Assembly (NCBI RefSeq): GCF_900115625.1
Contig: NZ_FOXD01000028.1
Span: 1-42,020 of the forward strand
Reading direction: 5' to 3'
DNA length: 42,020 bases
Source of the DNA: Salibacterium halotolerans
Lineage (GTDB): Bacteria; Bacillota; Bacilli; Bacillales; Marinococcaceae
The position numbers and the translations under genes are program-made. The notes beneath the pieces are model-generated. The model worked only from the letters and a program-made list of their open reading frames with translations, was not told the origin of the DNA and did no database searches. Below, piece after piece: positions 33,004 through 41,978 of the stretch (its first letter is position 1; each line of letters begins with the position of its first letter).

Positions 33004-34200
33004 CTATTGTGATTGGACCTGACGGAAAAACATTCGTACGTCTTCAGCAAAAAGTTCGGGTTGTTCTAATGCAAAAAAATGTCCTCCATGTTCATATTCA
33101 TTCCAATGCACAATGTTATGATCTTTTTCTGCCAAGCGCTTTATGGCTGTATCGTGGGAGAGGGATAACAACACACCAGTCGGAATTGTACCTCGTCCTT
33201 TTGGTATCCAAGCTGATTCGTCATGCATGGACTCATAATAAACCTGGGCTGATGAACCGGCAGTTCCGGTAAACCAGAATAGGCTAACATTCGTCAGCAT
33301 ACGGTCGCGGTCAATTGATTCCTCGGGCAAACCATCCATCGGATCCGTCCATTTTTTGAATATCTCGACAATCCAGCCGAGTTGACCGATTGGAGAATCA
33401 TTTAGTCCATAAGCTAAGGTTTGTGGGCTTTTGGACTGAATTTGCAAATAACCATCATTAAACGTTTCCAACCTTGTCATTCGTGTTTGTTCATCTTCCG
33501 TCAAATTATCCAGCTCACCTTCTTCACCTGATGGAAAGGTAAGTAAAGCATTTAGGTGTAGCCCCACGATTCGCTCCGGGATAAGATGCCCCATTTCAGG
33601 AGCAATAAAAGCACCTGTATCACCGCCCTGCACCCCGAACTTTTGATAACCAAGCCCATCCATTAAACGAATAAAAGCTTTCGCCATACGGCTAGGAGTC
33701 CAACCTGGCTCACCCAATGGTATGGAATAACCAAAGCCCGGTATTGATGGAATAACAAGGTGGAATGCATCCGCAGCTTGTCCGCCATGGGACCGGGGAT
33801 TGGTTAAGGGATCAATAACATCTAGGAATTCAACAAATGATCCTGGCCAACCGTGAATGAGCATCAACGGAGTTGCATCAGGTTCGGGCGACTTAATATG
33901 AAGAAAGTGAATGTTTTGCCCGTTAATTTTCGTTATAAACTGAGGGAATTCGTTAAGTATTGCTTCATGCCTACGCCAATTATAGCTGTTTTTCCAATAA
34001 TCGGCCAGTTCCTTCAAATAACTTTTTGGAATACCACGCTCCCATCCGGTTCCCGCAAGTTCTTCCGGCCAACGGATGCGGCCTAACCGTTCTTTTAAAT
34101 CATCAAGATCGACTTTTGAAACCTCGATTCGGAATGGTTGAATGGAATCAGATGCTTGCTTTGAAGTGTACTTTGCTTGTTTGTTATTAAAATTACTCAT
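33004..34200 (-). CDS. Epoxide hydrolase (EHN + alpha/beta hydrolase)
   Basis: The protein is 398 residues from ATG 34200 (AAAGGTG site). It has the N-terminal EHN module (PFRIEVSKVDLDDLKERLGRIRWPEE, ERGIPKSYLKELADYW) and an alpha/beta hydrolase domain: oxyanion LIHGWPGSFVEF, nucleophile Asp in GVQGGDTGAFIA and catalytic His in EYEHGGHFFALEQPE. Members open epoxides to diols, and many are of unknown physiological substrate. A TGACAT palindrome upstream may be an operator. The gene stands alone. Confidence 0.9.
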   Translation of the reverse strand: MSNFNNKQAKYTSKQASDSIQPFRIEVSKVDLDDLKERLGRIRWPEELAGTGWERGIPKSYLKELADYWKNSYNWRRHEAILNEFPQFITKINGQNIHFLHIKSPEPDATPLMLIHGWPGSFVEFLDVIDPLTNPRSHGGQAADAFHLVIPSIPGFGYSIPLGEPGWTPSRMAKAFIRLMDGLGYQKFGVQGGDTGAFIAPEMGHLIPERIVGLHLNALLTFPSGEEGELDNLTEDEQTRMTRLETFNDGYLQIQSKSPQTLAYGLNDSPIGQLGWIVEIFKKWTDPMDGLPEESIDRDRMLTNVSLFWFTGTAGSSAQVYYESMHDESAWIPKGRGTIPTGVLLSLSHDTAIKRLAEKDHNIVHWNEYEHGGHFFALEQPELFAEDVRMFFRQVQSQ

Positions 34201-34212
34201 ATAAAAAAACAC

Positions 34213-34516
34213 CTTTCTATATTTGAATAATCATATAATAAAACATTAATCCTGACATCTTGTATGTCAGGATTAAAAAATTTCAGATAATAAATTAATC
34301 AAGTATATAAAACGATCATTTTTTCCTCTTATTAGAAAAATAATAAAAACCTTTAAGAAAACTTGTTAGTAAACGTCTGACAAGAAAAGAGCATTTCTTC
34401 AGAAGTCAATGCTGAGCTCAAATTCTTATTACAGAATGGCGCCCAATAATGGAATAAATTTATCAATGCAACCTCGTTAACCAATCACATCTTTCTTCCT
34501 AGCTGCTATTATAAAT
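34213..34516. other. AT-rich intergenic region
   Basis: Apart from the inverted repeat at 34247-34275, this region holds no recognisable gene or RNA. It is strongly AT-rich. Confidence 0.4.
34247..34275. promoter_or_regulatory. Palindromic operator candidate
   Basis: TAATCCTGACAT (34247-34258) and ATGTCAGGATTA (34264-34275) are perfect reverse complements with a 5-nt centre, about 47 bp upstream of the epoxide hydrolase gene. This is the size of a TetR- or MarR-type operator. The AT-rich flanks also allow a terminator for minus-strand RNA coming from the MmcQ-like gene. Confidence 0.45.
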
Positions 34517-34855
34517 TCACTTCTTATGCAGCTCAATCCATTCCTTAACCAAATGCTTTAGTGCGGCGCGTAAATAAGCTTCTTGGATCAATTCGTTAAG
34601 TTCATCCCAGTCTCCTTCACGCGGATTTTTAATAGATACCCAGCCGTGATTCCCTGTATGAGTGGTTTTGAAAAACTTCTCGTTCTGCAGCAAAAACTCT
34701 TGCATTTCCCGATCTGATTTAAATGACAAACCGGCCCTTTCAGTTAATTTCACGAAAGATTTTCCATTGATTTGAAAGGAAGTGTGCCCGAAACCATCGA
34801 TATGGTCAATGGCTTCGGGAAGTGCAAGGCTGATTTTGCGCGCCTTTATGAGCAT
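34517..34855 (-). CDS. MmcQ/YjbR family protein
   Basis: The protein is 112 residues, the family's usual length. Pattern: ARKISLALPEAIDHIDGFGHTSFQINGKSFVKL, then LSFKSDREMQEFLLQNEKFFKTTHTGNHGWVSIKN and LIQEAYLRAALKHLVKEW. It has a double-stranded DNA-binding-like fold (CyaY-like). The function is unknown; members are common in accessory DNA of bacilli. Confidence 0.82.
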   Translation of the reverse strand: MLIKARKISLALPEAIDHIDGFGHTSFQINGKSFVKLTERAGLSFKSDREMQEFLLQNEKFFKTTHTGNHGWVSIKNPREGDWDELNELIQEAYLRAALKHLVKEWIELHKK

Positions 34856-34904
34856 TCCATGTCACTTTCCTTGTGAATTCACTCTTTTATTCACCTCTCT
34901 AATA

Positions 34905-35348
34905 TTAAAAATCATGTACCGTTACACAAAGCTGTATAACGATTCCAAACGGATCTCGTACAATCGCATACCCGGGGCTGAACGTATTTTTCTTCAGTGG
35001 TACTAATACGGTTACCTTTTCATGTTGAACGAGAGAATCATAAAGGTTCGTAATGACATCCTTATCTTTCGACTGAATACACAATGACGAACTGTTACCT
35101 AATTGCCAGGGGCGCGAAGTATCCATTGCTTCCTCCGCAACCATTAGTTTATTAGCTCCTATTTCTAAGACAGAATGTGTAATATATTCATCCTGGCCTT
35201 CTTCATAACTAAAATGAGGATTCATTTCCCTCATTTCCTTATAATTTTTCTTAAAAAGAACTGTAGCACCTAAATATTGTTCATAAAATGCAATTGCCGC
35301 CGCAGCTTCTCCATTTAAAGATAAAAACGGGATTACTTCAAAGTTCAT
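34905..35348 (-). CDS. VOC/PhnB-like glyoxalase-fold protein
   Basis: The protein is 147 residues from ATG 35348 (GAAGGAGG site). Two beta-alpha-beta3 units: VIPFLSLNGEAAAAIAFYEQYLGATVLFKKNY and, in the second half, VTVLVPLKKNTFSPGYAIVRDPFGIVIQLCV. It is like PhnB/3-demethylubiquinone-methyltransferase-like (DUF1338-unrelated) VOC proteins, which bind metals or small ligands. Activity cannot be told. The divergent WYL regulator at 35436 is 87 bp away and is a likely partner. Confidence 0.85.
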   Translation of the reverse strand: MNFEVIPFLSLNGEAAAAIAFYEQYLGATVLFKKNYKEMREMNPHFSYEEGQDEYITHSVLEIGANKLMVAEEAMDTSRPWQLGNSSSLCIQSKDKDVITNLYDSLVQHEKVTVLVPLKKNTFSPGYAIVRDPFGIVIQLCVTVHDF

Positions 35349-35435
35349 TTTGTTGCCTCCTTCATCATAATTGATTACACTTTCAAGTATAGTCAATAAA
35401 GGTGACGAATTAAGGCACCATTAAGAGGTGTTTTT

Positions 35436-36374
35436 ATGAAAAAACCAGAACGTATCAATCAAATGCTGCGCTTCATCAATCAAAAACAACATTTTACACT
35501 TCAAGATTTAATGCATGAATTTCAAATATCAAAAAGAACGGCGTTAAGAGACATCGCAGCGTTAGAGGAAGTCGGTGCACCAATTTATGCTGAATATGGT
35601 CGTTACGGAGGCTATCGATTGCTTAATCAAATCCAGGTTCCGCCGATTTCCTTCAACAGTCAAGAAGTCTTTGCACTTTATTTCGCCATGCAAGCACTGC
35701 AAAGCTTCTCAAATTTACCTTTTCAAGTATCTTTTCGTTCCATCCATGAAAAATTCCTCAACGAATTATCGGATAATCAAAGACAAGAAATAGAAAGAAT
35801 GCAAAACCGGGTTGCCTTTCGACATACAGAACAAATTGCCGATAGTGCACATTTAGAACCTTTGTTAACGGCATCTGTAAAAAATAAAGTATTAAAAGTA
35901 GACTATCAAAAAACATCACAAACAAGTACTCGGACGATACAACCAATCTCGATTTACTCGATGAAAGGCTATTGGTATTGTCAGGCTTATGACATATGTA
36001 AAAAAGCTTACCGTGTTTTCCGTTGTGACCGCATAACATCGGCTGAAATAACAGAGATCCAACCACTAGCGGGTTTAAATGAAATGACGATGAAAAGTGC
36101 TCATTCTCTTTGGAAACCATCTGAAAATGCCGTTCAATTTAAATGTTTAGTTGACCGGAAGGGAGCGGAGCTTTTTCTACAGGAACATTACCCATCGATG
36201 AAGTTAGTTCATGAGAAAGAAAATATGTACATTGTCGGTACATATGAGCCAAAGGAGCTTGATTTTATCATTAAATACCTTGCCGGATTTGGAAAATCCA
36301 TGAAAATAATTGAGCCTGTTATTTTAAAAGAAAAATTAAGAAAATACTATAAGGATTTACTTAATGGTATTTAG
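35436..36374 (+). CDS. HTH-WYL transcriptional regulator 2
   Basis: The protein is 312 residues. HTH: INQKQHFTLQDLMHEFQISKRTALRDIAALEEVGAPIYAEYGRYGGYRLL (residues about 13-62), then a WYL domain near 145-215 (TRTIQPISIYSMKGYWYCQAYDICKKAYRVFRCDRI). It is paralogous in type to the regulator at 31857 but not closely similar. It is divergent from the VOC gene, a common arrangement for a regulator and its target. Confidence 0.87.
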   Translation: MKKPERINQMLRFINQKQHFTLQDLMHEFQISKRTALRDIAALEEVGAPIYAEYGRYGGYRLLNQIQVPPISFNSQEVFALYFAMQALQSFSNLPFQVSFRSIHEKFLNELSDNQRQEIERMQNRVAFRHTEQIADSAHLEPLLTASVKNKVLKVDYQKTSQTSTRTIQPISIYSMKGYWYCQAYDICKKAYRVFRCDRITSAEITEIQPLAGLNEMTMKSAHSLWKPSENAVQFKCLVDRKGAELFLQEHYPSMKLVHEKENMYIVGTYEPKELDFIIKYLAGFGKSMKIIEPVILKEKLRKYYKDLLNGI

Positions 36375-36705
36375 AGCTTGTAGTGCCTATTTTTAAACCT
36401 GTCCTGTAAATGTGTTACTTCAGAATATGGCTCTTACATGCGAAATGAGCGCGATTCTTCTTAAGGAATCGCGCCCGATTGCTGAATAGTCTTTTCCGAT
36501 ATTTAGCTGGTATTGAAGAACAAAAGGTAACCATTACTTTTGATATTGCTACGTTTCCGCATGTTCCAACATGTTCTTTTACTTCAATCTTATCACAAAA
36601 CCTAATTACACTTATAACATTTAACTGAATATTTTCATAACCACTGCATTATACACGATAAAACAGTTTCGCTACAATAGAACTAGAGAATGTTTCAAAA
36701 AGTGA
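36375..36705. other. Intergenic region with hairpin and promoter
   Basis: A stem GCGCGATTC (36449-36457) / GAATCGCGC (36466-36474) may terminate the WYL gene, though no T tract follows. TTATAC (near 36650) with TACAAT (near 36674) at about 18 bp is a plausible vegetative promoter for the response regulator operon. No gene is seen. Confidence 0.45.
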
Positions 36706-37410
36706 GTGATTCCATTGTCCAACATTTTGCTAATTGAAGATGATACAAGCTTGTTTCAAGAAATAGAGGAACGCCTTTCCAGTTGGGATTATGAAGTATA
36801 CGGTGTAAGTAGCTTTAATGAAATCATGCAAGATTTTACAAGCCTAAAACCAGACTTGGTTATTATTGATATTCAATTGCCGAAATACGATGGTTTCCAT
36901 TGGTGCCGGATGATTCGGACGCACTCCAATGTTCCCATTATCTTTTTATCTTCCCGCGATCATCCTACCGATATGGTCATGTCGATGCAGCTTGGCGCGG
37001 ATGATTATGTTCAGAAGCCGTTCCACTTTGATGTATTGATTGCAAAAATACAAGCGATCCTCCGACGCGTTTATGATTACAACACGGAGCAAATAGAACT
37101 GCGCACGTGGAATAGCGCGACGCTTGATTATGCCAAAAATACAGTAACCAATCAGAAAGGTACTATTGAGTTAACGAAAAATGAAATGTACATCCTGAAA
37201 GTTTTAATCGAGCGTAAAAACGAAATTGTCAGCCGCGAAGAAATCATCCAGAGGCTTTGGGATGACGAACGTTTTATTAGTGACAATACCTTGACCGTCA
37301 ATGTGAACCGGCTGCGAAAGCGGTTGGATGAACTCGCATTAGGCCGTTTTATCGAGACAAAAGTCGGGCAAGGCTATCAGGCAAAAGAGGTGGCCCAACC
37401 AAATGATTAA
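36706..37410 (+). CDS. yxdJ: OmpR-family response regulator (YxdJ/BceR type)
   Basis: The protein is 234 residues, GTG start at 36706. The receiver domain (about 5-118) has acidic EDD at 11-13, phospho-acceptor Asp55 in VIIDIQLPKYDG and Lys in QKPFHF. The C-terminal winged helix (about 130-228) ends with NTLTVNVNRLRKRLDELALGRFIETKVGQGY. It overlaps the kinase gene by 8 bp. BceR-like regulators turn on the neighbouring ABC transporter when antimicrobial peptides are present. The presence of a yxeA gene downstream points to the YxdJ subgroup. Confidence 0.88.
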   Translation: MIPLSNILLIEDDTSLFQEIEERLSSWDYEVYGVSSFNEIMQDFTSLKPDLVIIDIQLPKYDGFHWCRMIRTHSNVPIIFLSSRDHPTDMVMSMQLGADDYVQKPFHFDVLIAKIQAILRRVYDYNTEQIELRTWNSATLDYAKNTVTNQKGTIELTKNEMYILKVLIERKNEIVSREEIIQRLWDDERFISDNTLTVNVNRLRKRLDELALGRFIETKVGQGYQAKEVAQPND

Positions 37411-38401
37411 AAAGTACTTAATCGAGCGATGCAGCTGGCTAATCCTATTTATCGGGCTACAACTGCTTACGATTTTTATTGCCCTGATCGACCCGAGTAT
37501 CACCGTCCGTCCCGTGTTATATATTGTTTTTTTATCGACTGTTATCCTGGTTGTATTTGTCATCGTCCGCTATCAAAAGGAAACAGCATTTTATAAACAA
37601 CTACGGGATAGTGATTACGACTTAACCGATATAAATAAGGGAACGAGCCCGTTCGAAAAAATTGTTGAAGAACGACTTGATGGGCAAACGAAACAGTACA
37701 AAAATGAGCTTTCACAGCACAATATAAAACTAGAACAGGAAAAAGATGAGCTTTTATCGTGGATCCATGAAGTGAAAACACCACTAACCGCAATGCAGCT
37801 TATGATTGAACGCGTAGAAGACAAAAAGGTTAAAGAGCAATTAAAGTACGAATGGCTGCGAATGTACCTACTTCTTGATCAGCAGCTGCATCAAAAGCGC
37901 ATTCCTTTTATGGAAAACGACTTATATATCGAACAAACCAACCTGGAACCACTGATTTTTCAGGAAATAAAAGCATTACAATCCTGGTGTATGCGCAAGG
38001 GGATCGGTTTTGACGTTTCTTTAGAAATAGAGGAGGTTTTAACGGATGCCAAATGGCTTGCCTTCATTATTCGGCAGCTGTTAACCAACGCCATCAAATA
38101 TACGGAAAGTGCCGATATTTCGATCACCAGCTACCGTGAACAACAGCACACAACGCTTGCCATCAAGGACCACGGCAGAGGTATTGATGCCAAAGACTTG
38201 CCGCGCATTTTTGACCGCGGTTTCACCTCTACTACTGCCCATCAGGACACCGCTTCATCTGGTATGGGACTCTATTTGGTAAAAAATGCGCTAAAACCAT
38301 TACACATCAAGATCAGTGTTCAATCCAATGTCGGAGAAGGGTCGACATTTACATTAACATTCCCCAACAAAAGTGAATTTGTTGCGATTACTGGCATGTG
38401 A
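37403..38401 (+). CDS. yxdK: Intramembrane-sensing histidine kinase (YxdK/BceS type)
   Basis: The protein is 332 residues. Two TM helices (about 11-30 and 37-56) are joined by a very short extracytoplasmic loop, so it cannot sense ligands itself and relies on the ABC transporter. Then come a coiled linker, the H-box WIHEVKTPLTAM with His122, and the HATPase region with LLTNAIKYTE, IKDHGRGIDAKDLPRIFDRGFTS and GMGLYLVKNAL. Its stop codon lies within a 13-bp palindrome at 38391-38420. Confidence 0.9.
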   Translation: MIKKYLIERCSWLILFIGLQLLTIFIALIDPSITVRPVLYIVFLSTVILVVFVIVRYQKETAFYKQLRDSDYDLTDINKGTSPFEKIVEERLDGQTKQYKNELSQHNIKLEQEKDELLSWIHEVKTPLTAMQLMIERVEDKKVKEQLKYEWLRMYLLLDQQLHQKRIPFMENDLYIEQTNLEPLIFQEIKALQSWCMRKGIGFDVSLEIEEVLTDAKWLAFIIRQLLTNAIKYTESADISITSYREQQHTTLAIKDHGRGIDAKDLPRIFDRGFTSTTAHQDTASSGMGLYLVKNALKPLHIKISVQSNVGEGSTFTLTFPNKSEFVAITGM

Positions 38402-38420
38402 CAAGATTGTCACATGCCAG
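38391..38420. promoter_or_regulatory. BceR-type operator / hairpin ahead of the ABC genes
   Basis: CTGGCATGTGACA and TGTCACATGCCAG are perfect 13-bp arms around AGAT. The centre TGACA-AGAT-TGTCA fits the TnACA-N4-TGTnA site described for BceR-like regulators. A -10-like TATGAT near 38467 with a poor -35 box suits an activated promoter for yxdL. It overlaps the kinase stop codon. Confidence 0.6.
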
Positions 38421-38496
38421 TATCATTTGTTCGGTGAATCGTAGGAAAAATGGATGGCATACGTTTATGATGGAAATAGTTTAAAGGAGTGAGGAC

Positions 38497-39255
38497 ATGA
38501 TGTTACAAGCAATGAAAATTCATAAAAGCTTTGGAAACAAATTTAATAAACAAGAAGTCTTAAAAGGGATTGATATTAACGTCGATAAAGGCGAATTCGT
38601 CAGTATTATGGGGGCATCTGGTTCTGGAAAGACAACACTGCTTAATGTGCTTTCTTCCATTGACCGGGTAAACCGAGGAACGATCATCATTCAAGGGCAG
38701 GAATTAACATCGATGAAAGATAAACAGCTCGCAACATTCCGTAAACACCATTTAGGATTTATTTTTCAGGAGTATAATTTGCTTGATACGCTGACCGTCA
38801 AGGAAAATATTTTACTGCCACTGTCCGTTAATAACGTATCGAAAAAAGGGGCGAACCAAACGTTTAAGGAGGTAACAGACGAGCTCGGTATCTATGACAT
38901 CCGGAATAAGTATCCGAATGAGCTTTCCGGCGGACAAAAGCAGCGCACATCGGCAGCGCGTGCGTTCATCCACGAACCAAGCATTATTTTTGCAGATGAA
39001 CCGACTGGGGCCCTTGACTCGAAATCAGCATCCGATTTATTAGATAAACTGAACAACTTAAATCACACACGGGACGCAACGATTGTTATGGTAACCCACG
39101 ACCCGGTCGCTGCCAGCTATTCAGGACGGGTTGTTTTTATCAAAGACGGCCAAATGTATACCCAGCTCAATAAAGGTGATCAAACACGGAAGACCTTTTT
39201 AAAAGATATCATGACAACACAAGGTGTCCTGGGCGGTGTTTATAATGAGCATTAA
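38497..39255 (+). CDS. yxdL: ABC transporter ATP-binding protein (YxdL/BceA type)
   Basis: The protein is 252 residues (AAAGGAGTGAGG site). MacB/BceA-like ATPase: Walker [11 protein letters not shown]-loop [15 protein letters not shown], signature LSGGQKQR, Walker [13 protein letters not shown] and H-loop VTHDP. It pairs with the permease whose ATG lies inside its last codons (11-bp overlap). It powers target removal of cell-wall-active peptides and conveys flux to the kinase. Confidence 0.92.
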   Translation: MMLQAMKIHKSFGNKFNKQEVLKGIDINVDKGEFVSIMGASGSGKTTLLNVLSSIDRVNRGTIIIQGQELTSMKDKQLATFRKHHLGFIFQEYNLLDTLTVKENILLPLSVNNVSKKGANQTFKEVTDELGIYDIRNKYPNELSGGQKQRTSAARAFIHEPSIIFADEPTGALDSKSASDLLDKLNNLNHTRDATIVMVTHDPVAASYSGRVVFIKDGQMYTQLNKGDQTRKTFLKDIMTTQGVLGGVYNEH

Positions 39256-41182
39256 CCGTCTGATTTGGCAAAGTCTGAAGAAGAATATCCGGAGCTACTA
39301 CCTGTACGTATTCGCCTTGATCTTTAGTGCGGCGCTATATTTTGCATTTGTCACGCTGCAGTTTGATCCGGCATTGGACACCATGTCGGGTACCGCAAAA
39401 GGATCAGCGGGAATTTACACCGGATCAGTATTACTTATCGCCATTGTTACCGTATTTCTGTTATATGCCAACAACCTGTTTATTAAACGTAGAAGTAAAG
39501 AGATCGGTTTATTTCAGTTGATTGGCATGACAAAAGGTAAGATTTTTCGCATTTTGAGTATCGAAAATAGTGTCCTTTATGCCGGATCGATAGTCATTGG
39601 CATTTTTCTCGGTTTTGCTGGTTCGAAACTGATCAAACTTATTTTCTTCCAAATAACGGGGATTGATCAGGTTGCGGCATTAAATTTTTCAGCTAAAGCC
39701 ACGGGACAGACGCTGCTTGTCTTTCTCATCATTTACCTGTTCATTATGGTCATGAACTATTTGTTTATAAACCGGCAGAGCGTTCTGTCCCTGTTTCAGA
39801 TAAGGTCCAAATCAGAGAACGTGAAAAAAATGTCGATTATGCAGATACTGATCGGAATTATTGGTATTGGACTTATTATGACCGGATATTATTTATCCAC
39901 GAAACTATTCAGTGGAGATATTGATAACCAGCTCTTTTTTGCGATGTTGAGTATTTTAGGTTCGGTTATCATTGGCACCTACTTGTTTTTCAAGGGATCG
40001 GTCAGCTTTATCCTGCAGCTAATTCGCAAATCGAAAGCCGGTTACTTATCGATTAACAATGTGCTATCCTTGTCGTCGATCATGTTCCGCATGAAGTCGA
40101 ATGCTGTACTGCTGACGGTCATAACAACCGTTTCTGCTTTGGCAATCGGCTTATTATCGCTCACGTATATTTCCTATTATTCAATGGAAAAATCGGCCCA
40201 GCAGATAGCGCCTAATGACTTTTCCCTTACAGATGCAGATGATGCCAATAGTTTTAAGGAAGAGTTGAATGCGGAACAAATCGAATATGAAGAAACGCGG
40301 ATTGATTTTATAACTGTCCGTGCCGATATAACAGACGCTCTGGAATCGGCTCCGAGCAATTTTAATGGTGAACTGGAGAATACCAGGATAGTGGTCGTCA
40401 GTGACCAAGCAACAGCGGACATCAATGTTTCGCCGGATGAAGCGGCCCTTACCGGGGTCGGTGGTTCCAGTTCGCAATTCCTTTCCTTTCAAGAGGAGGG
40501 CAACATAACCCTGTCCAGTCAAACCAGTACCATTGATGCACATTATATAGAATCAAAGGAAAGATCACTTTTGCCAAGGATTCAGTCACTCAATTTTCCA
40601 GTTGTCGTTGTGGATGATCGCGATTATCAGCAGCTGGAAAAAAGTCTGGACCCGGACATCCAAGGAGCTTTCGGTTACGAATACATCGGGATTGATATTG
40701 CCGATGATGATCAGCTGAGTCAGGCAAATGCTATCTTTCAGGATTGGGACAACGAGGAGAAAAATCCGGCTTACAGTTACTTGGAAAGCGTCAACCAGCA
40801 AAAACAGCAACTCGGTCTGACTATGTTTATTGTCGGATTTCTCGGGTTAACTTTCTTGATTACATCCGGGTGCATTCTGTACTTTAAACAGATGGATGAG
40901 AGTGAAGAGGAAAAGCCCACATACACAATTTTACGGAAACTTGGCTTTACCCAGGACGATTTAGTTCGTGGTATTTGGTATAAACAACTTTTCAACTTCG
41001 GTATTCCATTAATACTCGGACTGTTGCACAGTTATTTCGCCGTCAAATCAGGCTGGTTCATATTTGGTACGGAAATGTTAACGCCAACGGTAATCGTCAT
41101 GGCCATTTATACCGTTCTGTACTCGATCTTCGGTGTTTTATCGGTTCGTTACTATAAGCGAGTGATTCGAGAAGCATTGTAA
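39245..41182 (+). CDS. yxdM: Large ABC permease (YxdM/BceB type)
   Basis: The protein is 645 residues from ATG 39245; the frame from 39224 adds codons inside the ATPase gene. Architecture is as expected: first TM helix at about 20-40, three helices in the FtsX-like block (about 65-190), further pairs to about 310, a large extracellular domain at about 320-525 (acidic, beta-rich, the presumed peptide-binding and specificity region) and the last three helices (about 530-640). It forms the transporter with YxdL and a sensory complex with the kinase. Confidence 0.92.
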   Translation: MSINRLIWQSLKKNIRSYYLYVFALIFSAALYFAFVTLQFDPALDTMSGTAKGSAGIYTGSVLLIAIVTVFLLYANNLFIKRRSKEIGLFQLIGMTKGKIFRILSIENSVLYAGSIVIGIFLGFAGSKLIKLIFFQITGIDQVAALNFSAKATGQTLLVFLIIYLFIMVMNYLFINRQSVLSLFQIRSKSENVKKMSIMQILIGIIGIGLIMTGYYLSTKLFSGDIDNQLFFAMLSILGSVIIGTYLFFKGSVSFILQLIRKSKAGYLSINNVLSLSSIMFRMKSNAVLLTVITTVSALAIGLLSLTYISYYSMEKSAQQIAPNDFSLTDADDANSFKEELNAEQIEYEETRIDFITVRADITDALESAPSNFNGELENTRIVVVSDQATADINVSPDEAALTGVGGSSSQFLSFQEEGNITLSSQTSTIDAHYIESKERSLLPRIQSLNFPVVVVDDRDYQQLEKSLDPDIQGAFGYEYIGIDIADDDQLSQANAIFQDWDNEEKNPAYSYLESVNQQKQQLGLTMFIVGFLGLTFLITSGCILYFKQMDESEEEKPTYTILRKLGFTQDDLVRGIWYKQLFNFGIPLILGLLHSYFAVKSGWFIFGTEMLTPTVIVMAIYTVLYSIFGVLSVRYYKRVIREAL

Positions 41183-41192
41183 ACGGGCAGTC

Positions 41193-41223
41193 CTCCGCCG
41201 TCTAAATGCATATAGCGGCGGAG
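41193..41223 (+). repeat. Hairpin between permease and yxeA genes
   Basis: CTCCGCCG (41193-41200) and CGGCGGAG (41216-41223) form an 8-bp GC stem with a 15-nt loop, with no T run. It may be a partial terminator or processing site that lowers yxeA expression. Confidence 0.5.
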
Positions 41224-41280
41224 AGCCTGATTCTATCATTGTAAGATAGCTACTTTTTTGTATTGAAAGGATGTTGAATA

Positions 41281-41643
41281 ATGAAAAAGCTCAAGGGCAT
41301 TGGCATTGGAATTGTAGTAATATTAATTTTAATTGTGGGGTATACATTTCTACCACAAACAGTGACAGAAGTGTTAGACCGGGGAAATCCTTTTATTTCC
41401 CAAGAAGATGTATATGTTCAAATCGATGAACATCAACCAAAAAAGGGTCAGCATCGCTATGAGTATTCCCTAATAGGTTATACATCAGATGGTAATGAAA
41501 AAAAGGTTACCTTTACTTCTTCGACAATATTACCGGAAGGTTCATATCTAAAGGTTGATGCAAAAGGATCCTACGTAAAAACATGGGAAGTGGTAAAATC
41601 CCATAAACTTCCCTCAAAAGCCAAAGAGGAATTTGAAGAGTAA
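41281..41643 (+). CDS. yxeA: YxeA-family (DUF1093) exported protein
   Basis: The protein is 120 residues (GAAAGGATG site). An N-terminal TM/signal anchor at about 5-25 is followed by an OB-like beta domain: VYVQIDEHQPKKG, YEYSLIGYTSDGNEKKVTFTSS, LPEGSYLKVDAKGSYVKTWEVV, typical of YxeA. In B. subtilis yxeA lies directly after yxdJKLM, which this arrangement repeats. The function is unknown; a helper role outside the cell in peptide response is inferred from context. Confidence 0.9.
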   Translation: MKKLKGIGIGIVVILILIVGYTFLPQTVTEVLDRGNPFISQEDVYVQIDEHQPKKGQHRYEYSLIGYTSDGNEKKVTFTSSTILPEGSYLKVDAKGSYVKTWEVVKSHKLPSKAKEEFEE

Positions 41644-41978
41644 TGCAATATATATTCTTGATGCGGGGAAAGTTTACCACACTTAAATATCACATCTATT
41701 TAATGTCATAATAACAAACTACTATTTTAAACAACCGCAATTTCTCACTGAGAAATTGCGGTTGTTCGCTATTTATAGAAATTCTTTTATTTTTATTTAT
41801 CATTTATCTGGGAAAACAATCATATAAAAGGCATTTGAATAACAATCATCTACTTTAACCGTAGTGACGGTTTCACTGATACTATACCTTTATTCAATTA
41901 AATGGCCCGTTTGTTTAATTCCTGATATACTGGACCCAAGATTTCAGACACGAAAAAAGGATGTGTTAAGGTGTGGGT
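41644..41978. other. Intergenic region before the right-hand IS element
   Basis: No gene is visible between yxeA and the IS element. The region contains one clear hairpin (41730-41766) and, from about 41923, the presumed left end of the IS. Confidence 0.4.
41730..41766 (+). terminator. Intrinsic terminator after yxeA
   Basis: AACAACCGCAATTTCT (41730-41745) pairs perfectly over 16 bp with 41751-41766 around a 5-nt loop; it ends in GTTGTT, so the T tract is partly within the stem. Confidence 0.7.
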
